From positions 2,976,001 to 3,040,000 of the forward strand of contig NZ_BNEB01000005.1 in the NCBI RefSeq assembly GCF_016860545.1: a DNA stretch of 64,000 nucleotides, read 5' to 3'. Made by a program: the position numbers and the translations under genes. Origin of the DNA: Streptomyces asoensis. GTDB lineage: Bacteria; Actinomycetota; Actinomycetes; Streptomycetales; Streptomycetaceae. Under the pieces are notes generated by a model that saw nothing but the letters and a program-made list of their open reading frames with translations, was not told the DNA's origin and searched no databases. Below are positions 8,142-16,661 of the stretch, one piece after another; positions within the stretch are counted from its first letter, which is position 1, and each line of letters starts with the position of its first letter.

Positions 8142-9221
8142 TCAGGCGGTGAGCCAGGCCCTCAGCCGCTCCTCGCCCGCCAGGATCTTGGCCGTTTCCA
8201 CCCGTTCGTCCACCTTGTGCGCCAAGTGCGGGTTGCCGGGGCCGTAGTTGACCGCGGGCACACCGAGCGCGGAGAAGCGACTGACGTCCGTCCAGCCGTA
8301 CTTGGGCATCGGGGTGCCGCCGACCGCCTCGACGAAGGCCGCCGCCGCCGGGTGGGAGAGACCGGGGAGCGCGGCGGGGCTGTGGTCGTCGACGACGAAC
8401 TCGGCGACCCCGCAGTCCGCGAAGACCTCGCGGACGTGCTCGACGGCCTCCTCCTCGCTGCGGTCCGGCGCGTAGCGGAAGTTGACGGTGACGACGCACT
8501 CGTCGGGAATGACGTTGCCGGCCACGCCGCCGGTGATGCCGACCGCGTTGAGCCCCTCGCGGTACTCCAGGCCGTCGATGACCGGGTGGCGCGGCTCGTA
8601 GGCGGCCAGCCGGGCCAGGATCGGGGCCGCCGCGTGGACGGCGTTGGAGCCCATCCAGCCGCGCGCCGAGTGGGCCCGCTCGCCCTTCGTCCTCAGCAGC
8701 ACCCGCAGGGTGCCCTGGCAGCCGCCCTCCACCTGGCCGTCGGAGGGCTCCAGCAGCACCGCGAAGTCGCCCGCCAGCCACTCGGGGCGCTGCTCGGCCA
8801 CGTGCTTGAGGCCGTTGAGGTCGGCGGCGACCTCCTCGTTGTCGTAGAAGACGAAGGTCAGGTCGCGGTTGGGGGCCGGGACGGTCGCCGCGATGCGCAG
8901 CTGGACCGCGACCCCGGACTTCATGTCGCAGGTGCCGCAGCCCCACAGGACGCCGTCCTCGTCGAGTCGCGAGGGGACGTTGCCGGCGATCGGGACCGTG
9001 TCGATGTGACCGGCGAGGACCACGCGCTCCGCGCGGCCCAGGTCGGTGCGCGCGACCACGTTGTTGCCGTAGCGGTCCACCGTGAGGTGCGGCAGCGAGC
9101 GCAGGGCGGTCTCGATCGCGTCGGCGAGCGGCTTCTCGGTGCCGCTCTCCGAACGGAAGTCGACGAGCCGCGCGGTGAGTACGGCGGCGTCCAGCGTGAG
9201 GTCAAGTGCGGTGTCGGCCAT
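8142..9221 (-). CDS. dapE: Succinyl-diaminopimelate desuccinylase
   Basis: This 359-residue M20 metallopeptidase-family enzyme hydrolyses N-succinyl-LL-diaminopimelate to LL-diaminopimelate in lysine and peptidoglycan precursor synthesis. Metal and catalytic motifs are in place: GHIDTVP (H72, D74), GCGTCDMKSG (D99) and YDNEEV (E129/E130), with the dimerisation domain in the middle. The ATG at 9221 begins MADTALDLTL; the open frame continues far upstream but without conserved sequence. The gene diverges from an exported protein with about 90 bases between them. dapC, the preceding step of the same pathway, lies 2 kb to the right on the same strand, though not in one operon. Confidence 0.93.
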   Translation of the reverse strand: MADTALDLTLDAAVLTARLVDFRSESGTEKPLADAIETALRSLPHLTVDRYGNNVVARTDLGRAERVVLAGHIDTVPIAGNVPSRLDEDGVLWGCGTCDMKSGVAVQLRIAATVPAPNRDLTFVFYDNEEVAADLNGLKHVAEQRPEWLAGDFAVLLEPSDGQVEGGCQGTLRVLLRTKGERAHSARGWMGSNAVHAAAPILARLAAYEPRHPVIDGLEYREGLNAVGITGGVAGNVIPDECVVTVNFRYAPDRSEEEAVEHVREVFADCGVAEFVVDDHSPAALPGLSHPAAAAFVEAVGGTPMPKYGWTDVSRFSALGVPAVNYGPGNPHLAHKVDERVETAKILAGEERLRAWLTA

Positions 9222-9314
9222 GGCGCCGACCCTAACGCGCCGCTCCGCCGTCACGCTTTTCACAGTGTGCGCAGGGCTCTCCTGCTCCTCAGTACTCTCC
9301 AGTACCTTGTACCC

Positions 9315-10343
9315 GTGCCGAAGCCGTCCCCCTCCCCCAAGCGCCGCGGCCGCCTCCTTCGTCTCGGGGCGTCCTGCGTGGTCCTGTCCGCCGTCGCGGG
9401 TTATGTCGTGGTGCAGTACGTCACCGGCGGCACCGCGGACCCGGGCTGCAAAGTCGTCGCGGGCGACGCGGCCGGGACGACGTACGAGTTCACGCCGGAG
9501 CAGGCGGTGAACGCCGCCACGATCGCCGCCGTCGGCACCGACCGGGCGATGCCGGAGCGGGCCGTGGCGATCGCGCTCGCGACCGCGCTCCAGGAGTCGG
9601 GGCTGCGCAACCTCGCCCACGGCGACCGGGATTCGCTCGGACTGTTCCAGCAGCGCCCCTCCCAGGGCTGGGGCACCGAGCAGCAGGTCACGGACCCGGC
9701 GTACGCGGCGAACATCTTCTACGAGCACCTCGCGAAGGTCCGCGGCTACACCGAGCTCCCGCTCACCGTCGCGGCGCAGCGCGTGCAGCGCAGCGGCTAT
9801 CCGGAGGCGTACGCCAAGCACGAGCCGGACGCCACGGTGCTGGCCGCCGCGCTGACCGGCACGTCGCCGGGCACGCTGACCTGTACCGGCCGCTCGGACG
9901 CCACGTCGAAGGCGACGGGCCCGGACGGGGTGCGGGCGGCGCTGGTGCGCGACTTCGGGCGGGAGGCGCTCCAGCAGGCGGGCGCGGAGGTGTCGGCGGA
10001 CGCGTCGGCCACGCCCTCGTCCGCCGCGTCCTCGGGCGGTACCGGGACGGACGCGGGGACGCCGGCCGCCGAGAGCTCCGGGCGGACCGTGACCGTGCCG
10101 GTGACCGCGGACACCTCCGCCGACGGCCGCAGCGCCGGTGAGCGGGGCTGGCAGCTGGCGCACTGGGCGGTGGCCAACGCGTCGGCGCTGCGCATCGAGC
10201 GCGTGTCGTACGCGGGCCGGGAGTGGATCGCCGGGAACACCGACAGCAAGTGGCGGGCGACGGACTCGACGGGGGCGGAGGCCGCCGGTGCCGGCGGGGC
10301 GGGCGGCGGGACCGGCAGCGTACGGATCGTCACCGCGCAGTAG
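9315..10343 (+). CDS. Exported lysozyme-fold-like protein
   Basis: This 342-residue protein begins with a basic stretch, then one membrane segment or uncleaved signal (about 14-36). The extracellular part holds ALQESGLRNLAHGDRDSLGL and FQQRPSQGWG (111-120). This E-S-G-L...D-S-x-G-L-F-Q-Q-R pattern is typical of the transglycosylase-like domains of actinobacterial secreted proteins, with Glu94 as a possible catalytic acid. The C-terminal third is Ser/Ala/Gly-rich. Such proteins are sometimes misnamed heavy-metal transporters; nothing here supports that. GTG at 9315 is chosen because the basic-hydrophobic start follows directly. A role in peptidoglycan turnover is an inference; dapE next door makes cell-wall precursors. 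Confidence 0.7.
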   Translation: MPKPSPSPKRRGRLLRLGASCVVLSAVAGYVVVQYVTGGTADPGCKVVAGDAAGTTYEFTPEQAVNAATIAAVGTDRAMPERAVAIALATALQESGLRNLAHGDRDSLGLFQQRPSQGWGTEQQVTDPAYAANIFYEHLAKVRGYTELPLTVAAQRVQRSGYPEAYAKHEPDATVLAAALTGTSPGTLTCTGRSDATSKATGPDGVRAALVRDFGREALQQAGAEVSADASATPSSAASSGGTGTDAGTPAAESSGRTVTVPVTADTSADGRSAGERGWQLAHWAVANASALRIERVSYAGREWIAGNTDSKWRATDSTGAEAAGAGGAGGGTGSVRIVTAQ

Positions 10344-10655
10344 TACGACCCTTCACCCGGCCGGGTCACGTGCGGGACGTCCGGACGGGCGTCTGCTCAG
10401 GTTTTCGCGCCGTCACCCCCGTGACCGGTGAAACCCTTGCGGTCAAAGGGATGCGAGGGTTTGGCGGACTTTCACATCGGACGGTTTTTGCCCGCTTTTA
10501 TCCGCAGCCGATAATGCGACGCATTGCCAACTCTTTGCGTCGGCCGTGCGCAACCTTCGTGGGCTTCGAGCGGTAGTCACTGCGTCCGGGCCCGGACAGA
10601 CAGACAGTCATCGCAGTCACAGACAGTCCTTGTTCTCTCCCGTCGAAGGAGCACC
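10344..10655 (+). promoter_or_regulatory. Leader/promoter region of the secreted Ala-rich protein
   Basis: This 312-base stretch has no convincing gene. Its centre (about 10,460-10,540) is A/T-richer than its surroundings and contains a 7-bp inverted repeat, cgacgca (10517-10523) and tgcgtcg (10536-10542), which could be an operator or part of a leader structure. The gene downstream has a ribosome binding site, gaagga, before its ATG. Confidence 0.35.
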
Positions 10656-11105
10656 ATGTCCCTCCCCCTGACCCGCCGGATCGCCCGCGCCGCGCTGCTC
10701 GTCGCCGCAGGAGCGGCCGCCGGGGTCGGTGCGGCCGGCTCCGCCGGTGCGGCTCCCGCCCTGCCCGCCACGCCGAACCTCGGCGGGCTCACCGCCCTGG
10801 ACGCGGCGGGCGTCGGCAACACCGTCGAGGGCGCGACGCAGCACGTCACCGGGCTCGCGGGCGAGGCCGGCGGCCAGGCCGTCAAGCAGGCGGTGCCGGC
10901 CGCGGGCAAGAACGGCGGCAAGGCCGTGAAGAAGGCGGCGCCGGTGGCGCAGAAGACGGCCGGCGAGGCGGCGGGCTCCGCCGGGAACCTCCTCGGGGAG
11001 ACCGCGTCGACCGCCACCAAGGGCGGGCTGCCGACGGACTCCCTCACCAAGGGCGGGCTGCCCGGGGCCGAGACGCTGCCCGTGAAGAGCCTGCCGCTCG
11101 GCTGA
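10656..11105 (+). CDS. Small secreted Ala/Gly-rich protein
   Basis: This 149-residue protein has a standard Sec signal peptide: basic start MSLPLTRRIAR, hydrophobic Ala-rich core, and probable cleavage after AGAA near residue 35. The mature part is low in complexity, with repeated Lys-containing segments (GQAVKQAVPAAGKNGGKAVKKAAP) and a short duplicated motif, KGGLPTDSL/KGGLPGAET. I recognise no domain. Amphipathic, lysine-bearing helices could bind the cell wall or membrane, but this is a guess. Ends before a very strong hairpin. Confidence 0.7.
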   Translation: MSLPLTRRIARAALLVAAGAAAGVGAAGSAGAAPALPATPNLGGLTALDAAGVGNTVEGATQHVTGLAGEAGGQAVKQAVPAAGKNGGKAVKKAAPVAQKTAGEAAGSAGNLLGETASTATKGGLPTDSLTKGGLPGAETLPVKSLPLG

Positions 11106-11126
11106 CGCCGGCGGCTCCGCGGCCGA

Positions 11127-11160
11127 CGACGGGGTCCAGGGTGCTCCCTGGGCCCCGTCG
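11127..11160. terminator. Strong hairpin terminator
   Basis: A 15-bp stem with one mismatch (cgacggggtccaggg / ccctgggccccgtcg) and a 4-base loop lies between the convergent secreted-protein gene and dapC. Confidence 0.85.
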
Positions 11161-11207
11161 CGCTGTCCGCCCGCGCCCGGCCGCCCGCCCGCAGGGGGCG
11201 GCGCGGG

Positions 11208-12353
11208 TCAGGCGGTGAGCCTGCGGACCGCGGCCGCGACGCGCTCGTCCGTGGCGGTCAGGGCCACGCGGACGAACTTCTCGCCGGCCTCGCCGTAGAA
11301 GTCGCCGGGGGCCACCAGGATGCCCAGCTCGGCGAGGTGGGCGACGGTGCTCCAGCAGGACTCGTCCCGGGTCGCCCAGAGGTAGAGGCTGGCCTCGCTG
11401 TGTTCGATGCGGAAGCCGTGGGCGAGCAGCGCCTCGCGCAGCGCGGTGCGGCGCGCCGCGTACCTCTCGCGCTGCTCCCGGACGTGCGTGTCGTCACCCA
11501 GCGCCGCCGCGGCCGCGGCCTGGGTGGTCGCCGGGGTCATCATGCCGCCGTGCTTGCGGATCTCCAGGAGCGGCGCCAGGACGGCCGGGTCGCCCGCCAG
11601 GAAGGCCGCCCGGTATCCCGCCAGGTTCGACCGCTTGGACAGCGAGTGGACCGAGACGATGCCCTCGTAGGAGCCGCCGTTGACGTCCGGGTGCAGCACC
11701 GAGACGGGGTCGGCCTCCCAGCCGAGCTCCAGGTAGCACTCGTCGGAGAAGACCAGGACGCCGTGTTCGCGGGCCCAGGCCACGATCCGGGTCAGCTCGT
11801 CCTTGGCGAGCACCTTGCCCGTGGGGTTGGACGGCGAGTTGAGCCAGAGCAGCTTCAGCCCCTCCGGGTCCAGGTCCGTGGGGTCGTCGTAGACCTCGTA
11901 CCCGGCGCGGGCCAGGCGCGCGCCGACCTCGTAGGTCGGGTAGGCCAGGCGCGGGTAGGCGACCCGGTCGCCGGGGCCGAGACCCAGCTGGGTCGGCAGC
12001 CAGGCCACCAGTTCCTTGGAGCCGACGATCGGCAGCACGTGCCGGTGGGTCACGCCGCGGGCGCCGAGCCGCCGCTCCACCCAGCCGGTGATCGCGTCGC
12101 GCAGCTCGGGCGTGCCCCAGACCGTCGGGTAGCCGGGCGAGTCGGCCGCGTCGATCAGGGCCTTCTGGATCAGCGCGGGGACCGGGTCGACCGGGGTGCC
12201 GACGGACAGGTCGACGATGCCGTCCCGGTGGGCGGCGGCCGTCGCCTTGTACGGCGCCAGCTTGTCCCAGGGGAAGACCGGAAGGCGGTCGCGCGGCGAC
12301 TCCCCGGAAGGGTGGTGGCGGGTGACGGGAGGGCGGTCGGAGACTGCGGACAC
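11208..12353 (-). CDS. dapC: Succinyldiaminopimelate transaminase
   Basis: This 381-residue fold-type I aminotransferase is the actinobacterial DapC type (Rv1178-like). It transfers an amino group to N-succinyl-2-amino-6-oxopimelate in lysine/diaminopimelate synthesis. The PLP-binding lysine is K240 in SLSKRSNLAGYR; SNPTGK (175-180), D204 and Y207 contact the cofactor. GTG at 12353 gives the expected N-terminus; an upstream start at 12413 would overlap the fdxA terminator hairpin. The ferredoxin gene lies immediately upstream on the same strand, an order also seen in mycobacteria (fdxC-dapC), but a strong hairpin separates them here. Confidence 0.92.
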   Translation of the reverse strand: MSAVSDRPPVTRHHPSGESPRDRLPVFPWDKLAPYKATAAAHRDGIVDLSVGTPVDPVPALIQKALIDAADSPGYPTVWGTPELRDAITGWVERRLGARGVTHRHVLPIVGSKELVAWLPTQLGLGPGDRVAYPRLAYPTYEVGARLARAGYEVYDDPTDLDPEGLKLLWLNSPSNPTGKVLAKDELTRIVAWAREHGVLVFSDECYLELGWEADPVSVLHPDVNGGSYEGIVSVHSLSKRSNLAGYRAAFLAGDPAVLAPLLEIRKHGGMMTPATTQAAAAAALGDDTHVREQRERYAARRTALREALLAHGFRIEHSEASLYLWATRDESCWSTVAHLAELGILVAPGDFYGEAGEKFVRVALTATDERVAAAVRRLTA

Positions 12354-12397
12354 GGCTTCTGGCTCACTTTCTGTGCGGCGACGGCCGCTACGGCAAA

Positions 12398-12451
12398 CGC
12401 CTCGGTCCCGCACGGCGATCTGGGGCGATCAGGCCGTACGGGACCGAGGCG
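12398..12451 (-). terminator. Terminator after fdxA
   Basis: A perfect 13-bp stem (cgcctcggtcccg / cgggaccgaggcg), extended by a further five pairs inside, lies between the end of fdxA and the start of dapC on the same strand. It should allow abundant fdxA transcript with limited read-through into dapC. Confidence 0.8.
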
Positions 12452-12469
12452 GCGCGAAGCGGGCCGCTC

Positions 12470-12790
12470 TTACTGGTTCTGCGGCGGCAGCGCGGCGACG
12501 AAGGGGTGGTCGCGCTCGATCAGACCGAGCTTGCTCGCGCCGCCGGGCGAGCCGAGCTCGTCGAAGAACTCGACGTTCGCCTTGTAGTAGTCCTTCCACT
12601 CCTCCGGAGTGTCGTCCTCGTAGAAGATCGCCTCGACCGGGCAGACCGGCTCACAGGCTCCGCAGTCGACGCATTCGTCCGGGTGGATGTACAAGGACCG
12701 CTGGCCCTCGTAGATGCAGTCGACCGGGCACTCCTCGATGCACGCCTTGTCCTTGACGTCGACACAAGGCTGCGCGATGACGTAGGTCAC
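12470..12790 (-). CDS. fdxA: 7Fe ferredoxin
   Basis: This 106-residue, acidic soluble electron carrier has eight cysteines in the bacterial 7Fe arrangement: C9, C17, C21, C25 and C40-x2-C43-x2-C46-x3-C50P. Spacing around C9/C17 is that of a [3Fe-4S] plus [4Fe-4S] protein of the FdxA/FdxC type. The conserved tail, with EEWKDYYKANVEFF, is typical of the family. In streptomycetes such ferredoxins serve cytochromes P450 and other oxidoreductases; the partner is not encoded beside it. Transcribed alone, ending at 12398-12451. Confidence 0.95.
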   Translation of the reverse strand: MTYVIAQPCVDVKDKACIEECPVDCIYEGQRSLYIHPDECVDCGACEPVCPVEAIFYEDDTPEEWKDYYKANVEFFDELGSPGGASKLGLIERDHPFVAALPPQNQ

Positions 12791-12930
12791 GCTGTCGTTC
12801 CTCCTCGATAGGGCGCTGGCGGGCCTGTCCAGGCTCCGCCGCCTGGCGCGCGGGAGCGCGGCGTCGTCGATGCCCGCCTCTAGTATCTCCGTTCTTGGGC
12901 ATGATCCGAACAGGAGGGGTGAACCGACCT

Positions 12931-13974
12931 GTGGAATTCTCGGCCGCCGGACGTCTCGAGGTCCGTGTCACCGCTGCTGACGTGGGCAAACGTGTCTCCG
13001 TCCGAAGCTTGATCGACGGTGGAGCACCCGGGGGGAAATTCACCGACACGGTAGGTGTTCTCACATCATGGGACGATGATGTGCTCGTGATCACACGAAG
13101 GGACGGGGAGCGCGTCCGTGTGGACGCGCCCTCGTTGGTCGCCGGAAAGGTCGTCCCCGCCGCCCCCGCCCGCCGCAGGGGCCCCGCGGCCGGGTACGAG
13201 GAGCTGGCGCGGGCCGCCGCGCGCGCCTGGCGGCCCCTGGAGACGGCGCGGCTCGGCGGATGGGAGCTGCGGGCCGCCGCGGGGTTCACCCGCCGTGCCA
13301 ACTCGGTACTGCCGCTCGGCACCCCGGACATGCCGCTCGACAGGGCCCTGGACGCCGTGCGGCGGTGGTACGGCGAGCGCGGGCTGCCCGCCTACGTCCA
13401 GACGGCGACGGGGGCGCAGGGCACCCAGGAGGCGCTGTGCGCGGAGCTGGAGCGGCGCGGGTGGGTGCGTGAGGTGACCGCCGGGCTCTGGGTCGGGGCT
13501 CTGGCGCCGCTGGCCGACCGGGCGGGGACCGAGGGCGTGGTGCTGTCCCGGGAGGCCGACGAGGGGTGGCTCGCCCGGTACGGACGCAAGGGGGCGAGCG
13601 AAGTGGCCCTGAAGGTGCTGGGAGGAGCCCCGGATGCCGAAGGAGCGGGCGACGGGGACGGTCCCTCGGTGTGGTTCGCGGCCGTACCGGGGACGGCCGG
13701 CGAGGCTCCCGCCGCGATCGGCCGGTGTGTCGTGGACGGACGGTGGGCCGGGTTCGCGGCGGTCGAGGTCGATCCGGCGCGGCGGCGGCAGGGGCTGGCC
13801 ACCGTAGTGATGGCCGCGCTCGCCCGGCGGGCCCTGGCAGAGGGCGCCTCGGCCGCCTGGCTCCAGGTGGAGGAGGACAACGCGGGGGCGCGGGCGCTCT
13901 ACACCGGCCTCGGCTTCACGGAACACCACGTGTACCACCACTACCGGGAACCGGCGTCGGGGAGCTCCTCGTGA
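12931..13974 (+). CDS. GNAT-family N-acetyltransferase
   Basis: The protein has 347 residues. An N-terminal beta-rich segment (VRVTAADVGKRVSVR..., about 8-65) resembles an SH3-like barrel found fused to this acetyltransferase group in actinobacteria. The C-terminal half carries the acetyl-CoA motif DPARRRQGLATVVMAAL and the terminal N-A-x-A-L-Y-x-x-L-G-F motif. GTG at 12931 is preceded by AGGAGGGG; an in-frame ATG at 12895 lacks such a site. The next gene overlaps the stop as GTGA. Substrate unknown. Confidence 0.85.
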   Translation: MEFSAAGRLEVRVTAADVGKRVSVRSLIDGGAPGGKFTDTVGVLTSWDDDVLVITRRDGERVRVDAPSLVAGKVVPAAPARRRGPAAGYEELARAAARAWRPLETARLGGWELRAAAGFTRRANSVLPLGTPDMPLDRALDAVRRWYGERGLPAYVQTATGAQGTQEALCAELERRGWVREVTAGLWVGALAPLADRAGTEGVVLSREADEGWLARYGRKGASEVALKVLGGAPDAEGAGDGDGPSVWFAAVPGTAGEAPAAIGRCVVDGRWAGFAAVEVDPARRRQGLATVVMAALARRALAEGASAAWLQVEEDNAGARALYTGLGFTEHHVYHHYREPASGSSS

Positions 13975-14810
13975 GCGGCTTCGGGGCGCGGGAGGCCCGG
14001 GAGCGGTTCGCCGAGGAGGCCCGGGCCGAACGGCCCGACCTGGCGCTGCTGTGCCTGCTGATCGGCGCGGGGCCGGACCCGGAGCTGGACGAGGCCGCGC
14101 TGGACGCAGCCCAGATCGAGCTGGACGGGCTGGCGGGGCAGCTGCCGTACCGGCCGGGCGGGCCGCGGGCGTGGGCGCGGGCGCTGCGGGAGCTGCTCGG
14201 CGAGCGGTACGGCTTCCGGGGCGCGGCCGCCGACTACGAGCGGCTGGAGTCGTCGCTGCTGCACCGGGTGCTGGTCCGGCGCAGGGGCCTGCCGATCCTG
14301 CTGTCGGTGGTGTGGGTGGAGGTGGCGCGGCGGGCGGGGGCGCCGGTGTACGGGGTCGCATTGCCTGGGCACTTCGTGGTGGGCCTCGGGCCGCCGGACG
14401 GGGACGAACAGGTGCTCGTCGATCCCTTCGACGGGGGCCGGATCCTGTCGCGGGACGACGCCGACTCGCTGGTCTCCGGCGCGACCGGGTCGCGGCTCGA
14501 ACCGTCGATGCTGGAGCCGGCCGAGCCGCTGGAGGTGGTGACGCGGATCCTGAACAACATCCGCTCGTGGGCCGCGGCCCGCCCGGAGCGGTCGGACGTG
14601 GCGCTGTGGGCCGTGGAGCTGGGGCTCGCGGTGCCCTCCCACCCGGCCCTGCTGCGGTACGAGAAGGGGCAGTTGCTGGTCCGGCGCGGGGACTTCCTGG
14701 GCGGCGCGGCCGAACTGGAGGAGTACGCCGGGCTGGTGGAGGTGGTGGACGAGGGCGCCGCCGAGCGGGTGCGCAAGGAGGCGTTCGCCGCGCGGGCCCT
14801 GCTGAACTGA
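13971..14810 (+). CDS. SirB1-family transglutaminase-like protein
   Basis: This 279-residue protein contains the Transglut_core2 (SirB1) region: YGFRGAAADYERLESSLLHRVLVRRRGLPI, then GVALPGHFVV and DPFDGG, followed by a TPR-like helical C-terminus with ELEEYAGLV. The His in PGHF and the Asp in DPFDGG correspond to the transglutaminase-like core, but the position of the usual nucleophilic Cys is not occupied by a cysteine that I can see, so catalysis is doubtful. Start GTG overlaps the acetyltransferase stop by four bases, so the two are coupled. Role unknown. Confidence 0.82.
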   Translation: MSGFGAREARERFAEEARAERPDLALLCLLIGAGPDPELDEAALDAAQIELDGLAGQLPYRPGGPRAWARALRELLGERYGFRGAAADYERLESSLLHRVLVRRRGLPILLSVVWVEVARRAGAPVYGVALPGHFVVGLGPPDGDEQVLVDPFDGGRILSRDDADSLVSGATGSRLEPSMLEPAEPLEVVTRILNNIRSWAAARPERSDVALWAVELGLAVPSHPALLRYEKGQLLVRRGDFLGGAAELEEYAGLVEVVDEGAAERVRKEAFAARALLN

Positions 14811-14839
14811 CCCGCGAGGCCCGGCGGACCGGCGGCCGC

Positions 14840-15457
14840 CTACAGCCAGCCCTTCTCCCTCGCGGTGCGGACCGCCTCCGCGCGGTTGCGTACGGCCAGC
14901 TTCTGTATCGCCGTCGAGAGGTAGTTGCGGACCGTGCCCTGGGACAGGTGCAGGGCCGTGGCCAGTTCGGCGTTGGTCGACCCGTCGGCCGCGGCGCGCA
15001 GCACCTCCCGCTCGCGGTCGGTGAGGGGGTTGGCGCCCCCCGCCAGGGCGGCGGCGGCGAGGGTGGGGTCGATGACCCGCTCACCGGCCAGGACCTTGCG
15101 GACGGCCGCCGCGAGCTGGGCCGCGGGCGCGTCCTTGACGAGGAAGGCGTCGGCGCCGGCCTCCATGGCGCTGCGCAGATAGCCGGGGCGGCCGAAGGTC
15201 GTCAGGACCACCAGCTTCAACGCGGGCAGCTCCTTGTGGAGTTGCGCCGCGGCCTCGATGCCCGTCGCGCCCGGCATCTCGATGTCGAGGAGGGCCACGT
15301 CGACGTCGTGGGCGCGGGCGGCCGCGAGGACCTCGTCGCCGCGCGCCACCTGGGCGACCACCTCGATGTCGTCCTCGAGCCCGAGCAGGGCTGCCAGGGC
15401 CTCGCGGACCATCGACTGGTCCTCGGCCAGCAGGACCTTGATCGTGCCACCACTCAT
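14840..15457 (-). CDS. NarL/LuxR-family response regulator
   Basis: The protein has 205 residues. The receiver domain (about 5-125) has the acidic pair E12/D13 and phospho-acceptor D58 in LLDIEMPG, with the conserved Lys in FLVKDAP. The C-terminal LuxR-type helix-turn-helix (about 140-200) includes LTDREREVLRAAADG and TVRNYLSTAI. It is paired with the kinase upstream, whose stop it overlaps (ATGA). The four-gene order ATPase-permease-kinase-regulator is the common Streptomyces layout in which the two-component pair controls its own ABC exporter, often in response to membrane-active compounds. Confidence 0.93.
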   Translation of the reverse strand: MSGGTIKVLLAEDQSMVREALAALLGLEDDIEVVAQVARGDEVLAAARAHDVDVALLDIEMPGATGIEAAAQLHKELPALKLVVLTTFGRPGYLRSAMEAGADAFLVKDAPAAQLAAAVRKVLAGERVIDPTLAAAALAGGANPLTDREREVLRAAADGSTNAELATALHLSQGTVRNYLSTAIQKLAVRNRAEAVRTAREKGWL

Positions 15458-16656
15458 GAGCGGGATCCTACGTCCGGCACCGGGCCCGCCGGGACCCGGG
15501 CGGTCAGCCGGAAGCCGCGCTTGACGCGGCCCGCCTCCAGGGTGCCGCCGGCCTTCTCCAGCCGTTCGGCGAGGCCGGTGAGGCCGTTGCCCGGACCCTT
15601 GCCCGGACCGCCGGAGCCGTCGTCCTCGACGCAGAGTTCGAGGACCGGGCCGTCCAGGGTCTGACGCCGCACGAGGTCCACCATGCAACGGGTGCCGCCG
15701 CTGTGCCGCACGACGTTGGTGACCGCCTCGCGCAGGGTCCAGGCGAGGGCGGCCTCGCTCTCGTCGGGGACGCCGTCCAGCTCCGGCTCGCCGGGGATCG
15801 CCGCGGTGATGCCCGCCGCGGTCAACGCGACCTGCGCACCCGCCAGTTCGGCGGCCAGCCGGGGGCGCCGGTAGCCGGTGACGGCCTCCCGGACGTCCAC
15901 CAGGGCCTGGCGGCTGACCTGTTCGATGTCGGCGACCTGCTGCGCGGCCTTGTCGGGGTGTCCGGGCAGCATCCGGCCGGCCAGCTCGCTCTTCAGCGTG
16001 ATCAGCGACAGCGAGTGGCCCAGCAGGTCGTGCAGGTCCCTGGCCAGGCGCAGCCGTTCCTCGTTCGCGGCGAGCTGGGCGACCGTGGCCCGGGCCTTGC
16101 GCAGCTCCACCGTCGTGCGGACCAGCTGGCTGACCCCCGTCATCGCGAAGCCGATGAGCAGGACCAGCAGGAGCAGGTTGAGCGCCTGCTCCTCGTCGGT
16201 GCGCAGCCCGACCAGAAGAAGCACCGCGGCCGTGCCCGGGATCGTCCAGAACGCCGCCCGCAGCGGCAGCACCATCCCGCAGGCCACGGAGACGTAGCAG
16301 TACAGGCCGAGCCAGGCGGAGCCGAGGGTGAGGCCGAGGACGGTGGCGAGCACCGCCATGGAGCCGATCAGGGCGGTGACGGTCGCGTCGGCGAAGGGCG
16401 CGGCCCCCATGTTGCGGAAGAGCAGCGACAGATAGAGCGCGACGAAGACCGCCAGCCCCAGCCAGCCGGCCACCGTGCCGCCCGTGGTGTGGTGGCCCGA
16501 CAGGAGGTCGTGGACCGGCGAGCTGAGGAACACCAGCCAGACGCCGATCCACAGCAGCTTGCGCCGCCACAGCTCGCGCGGGGTGCGGGCGGTCTCGCCG
16601 AGCGCGATCGGCGAGAACCGCCGGGCGGGGTTCTCGCGGAGCGGGTCGTCCGTCAT
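15454..16656 (-). CDS. Sensor histidine kinase (HisKA_3, DesK-like)
   Basis: This 400-residue protein has several membrane helices between about 34 and 178, with no large extracellular domain, so it probably senses a signal within the membrane. The dimerisation/phospho-acceptor helix contains H209 in ARDLHDLLGHSLS; the ATPase domain has EAVTNVVRHS (N box) and DDGSGG...GNGLTGLAERL (G boxes). ATG at 16656 has GAAGG ten bases upstream; a GTG at 16665 overlapping the permease stop is an alternative. Coupled to the response regulator downstream. Confidence 0.9.
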   Translation of the reverse strand: MTDDPLRENPARRFSPIALGETARTPRELWRRKLLWIGVWLVFLSSPVHDLLSGHHTTGGTVAGWLGLAVFVALYLSLLFRNMGAAPFADATVTALIGSMAVLATVLGLTLGSAWLGLYCYVSVACGMVLPLRAAFWTIPGTAAVLLLVGLRTDEEQALNLLLLVLLIGFAMTGVSQLVRTTVELRKARATVAQLAANEERLRLARDLHDLLGHSLSLITLKSELAGRMLPGHPDKAAQQVADIEQVSRQALVDVREAVTGYRRPRLAAELAGAQVALTAAGITAAIPGEPELDGVPDESEAALAWTLREAVTNVVRHSGGTRCMVDLVRRQTLDGPVLELCVEDDGSGGPGKGPGNGLTGLAERLEKAGGTLEAGRVKRGFRLTARVPAGPVPDVGSRS

Positions 16657-16661
16657 GGCGT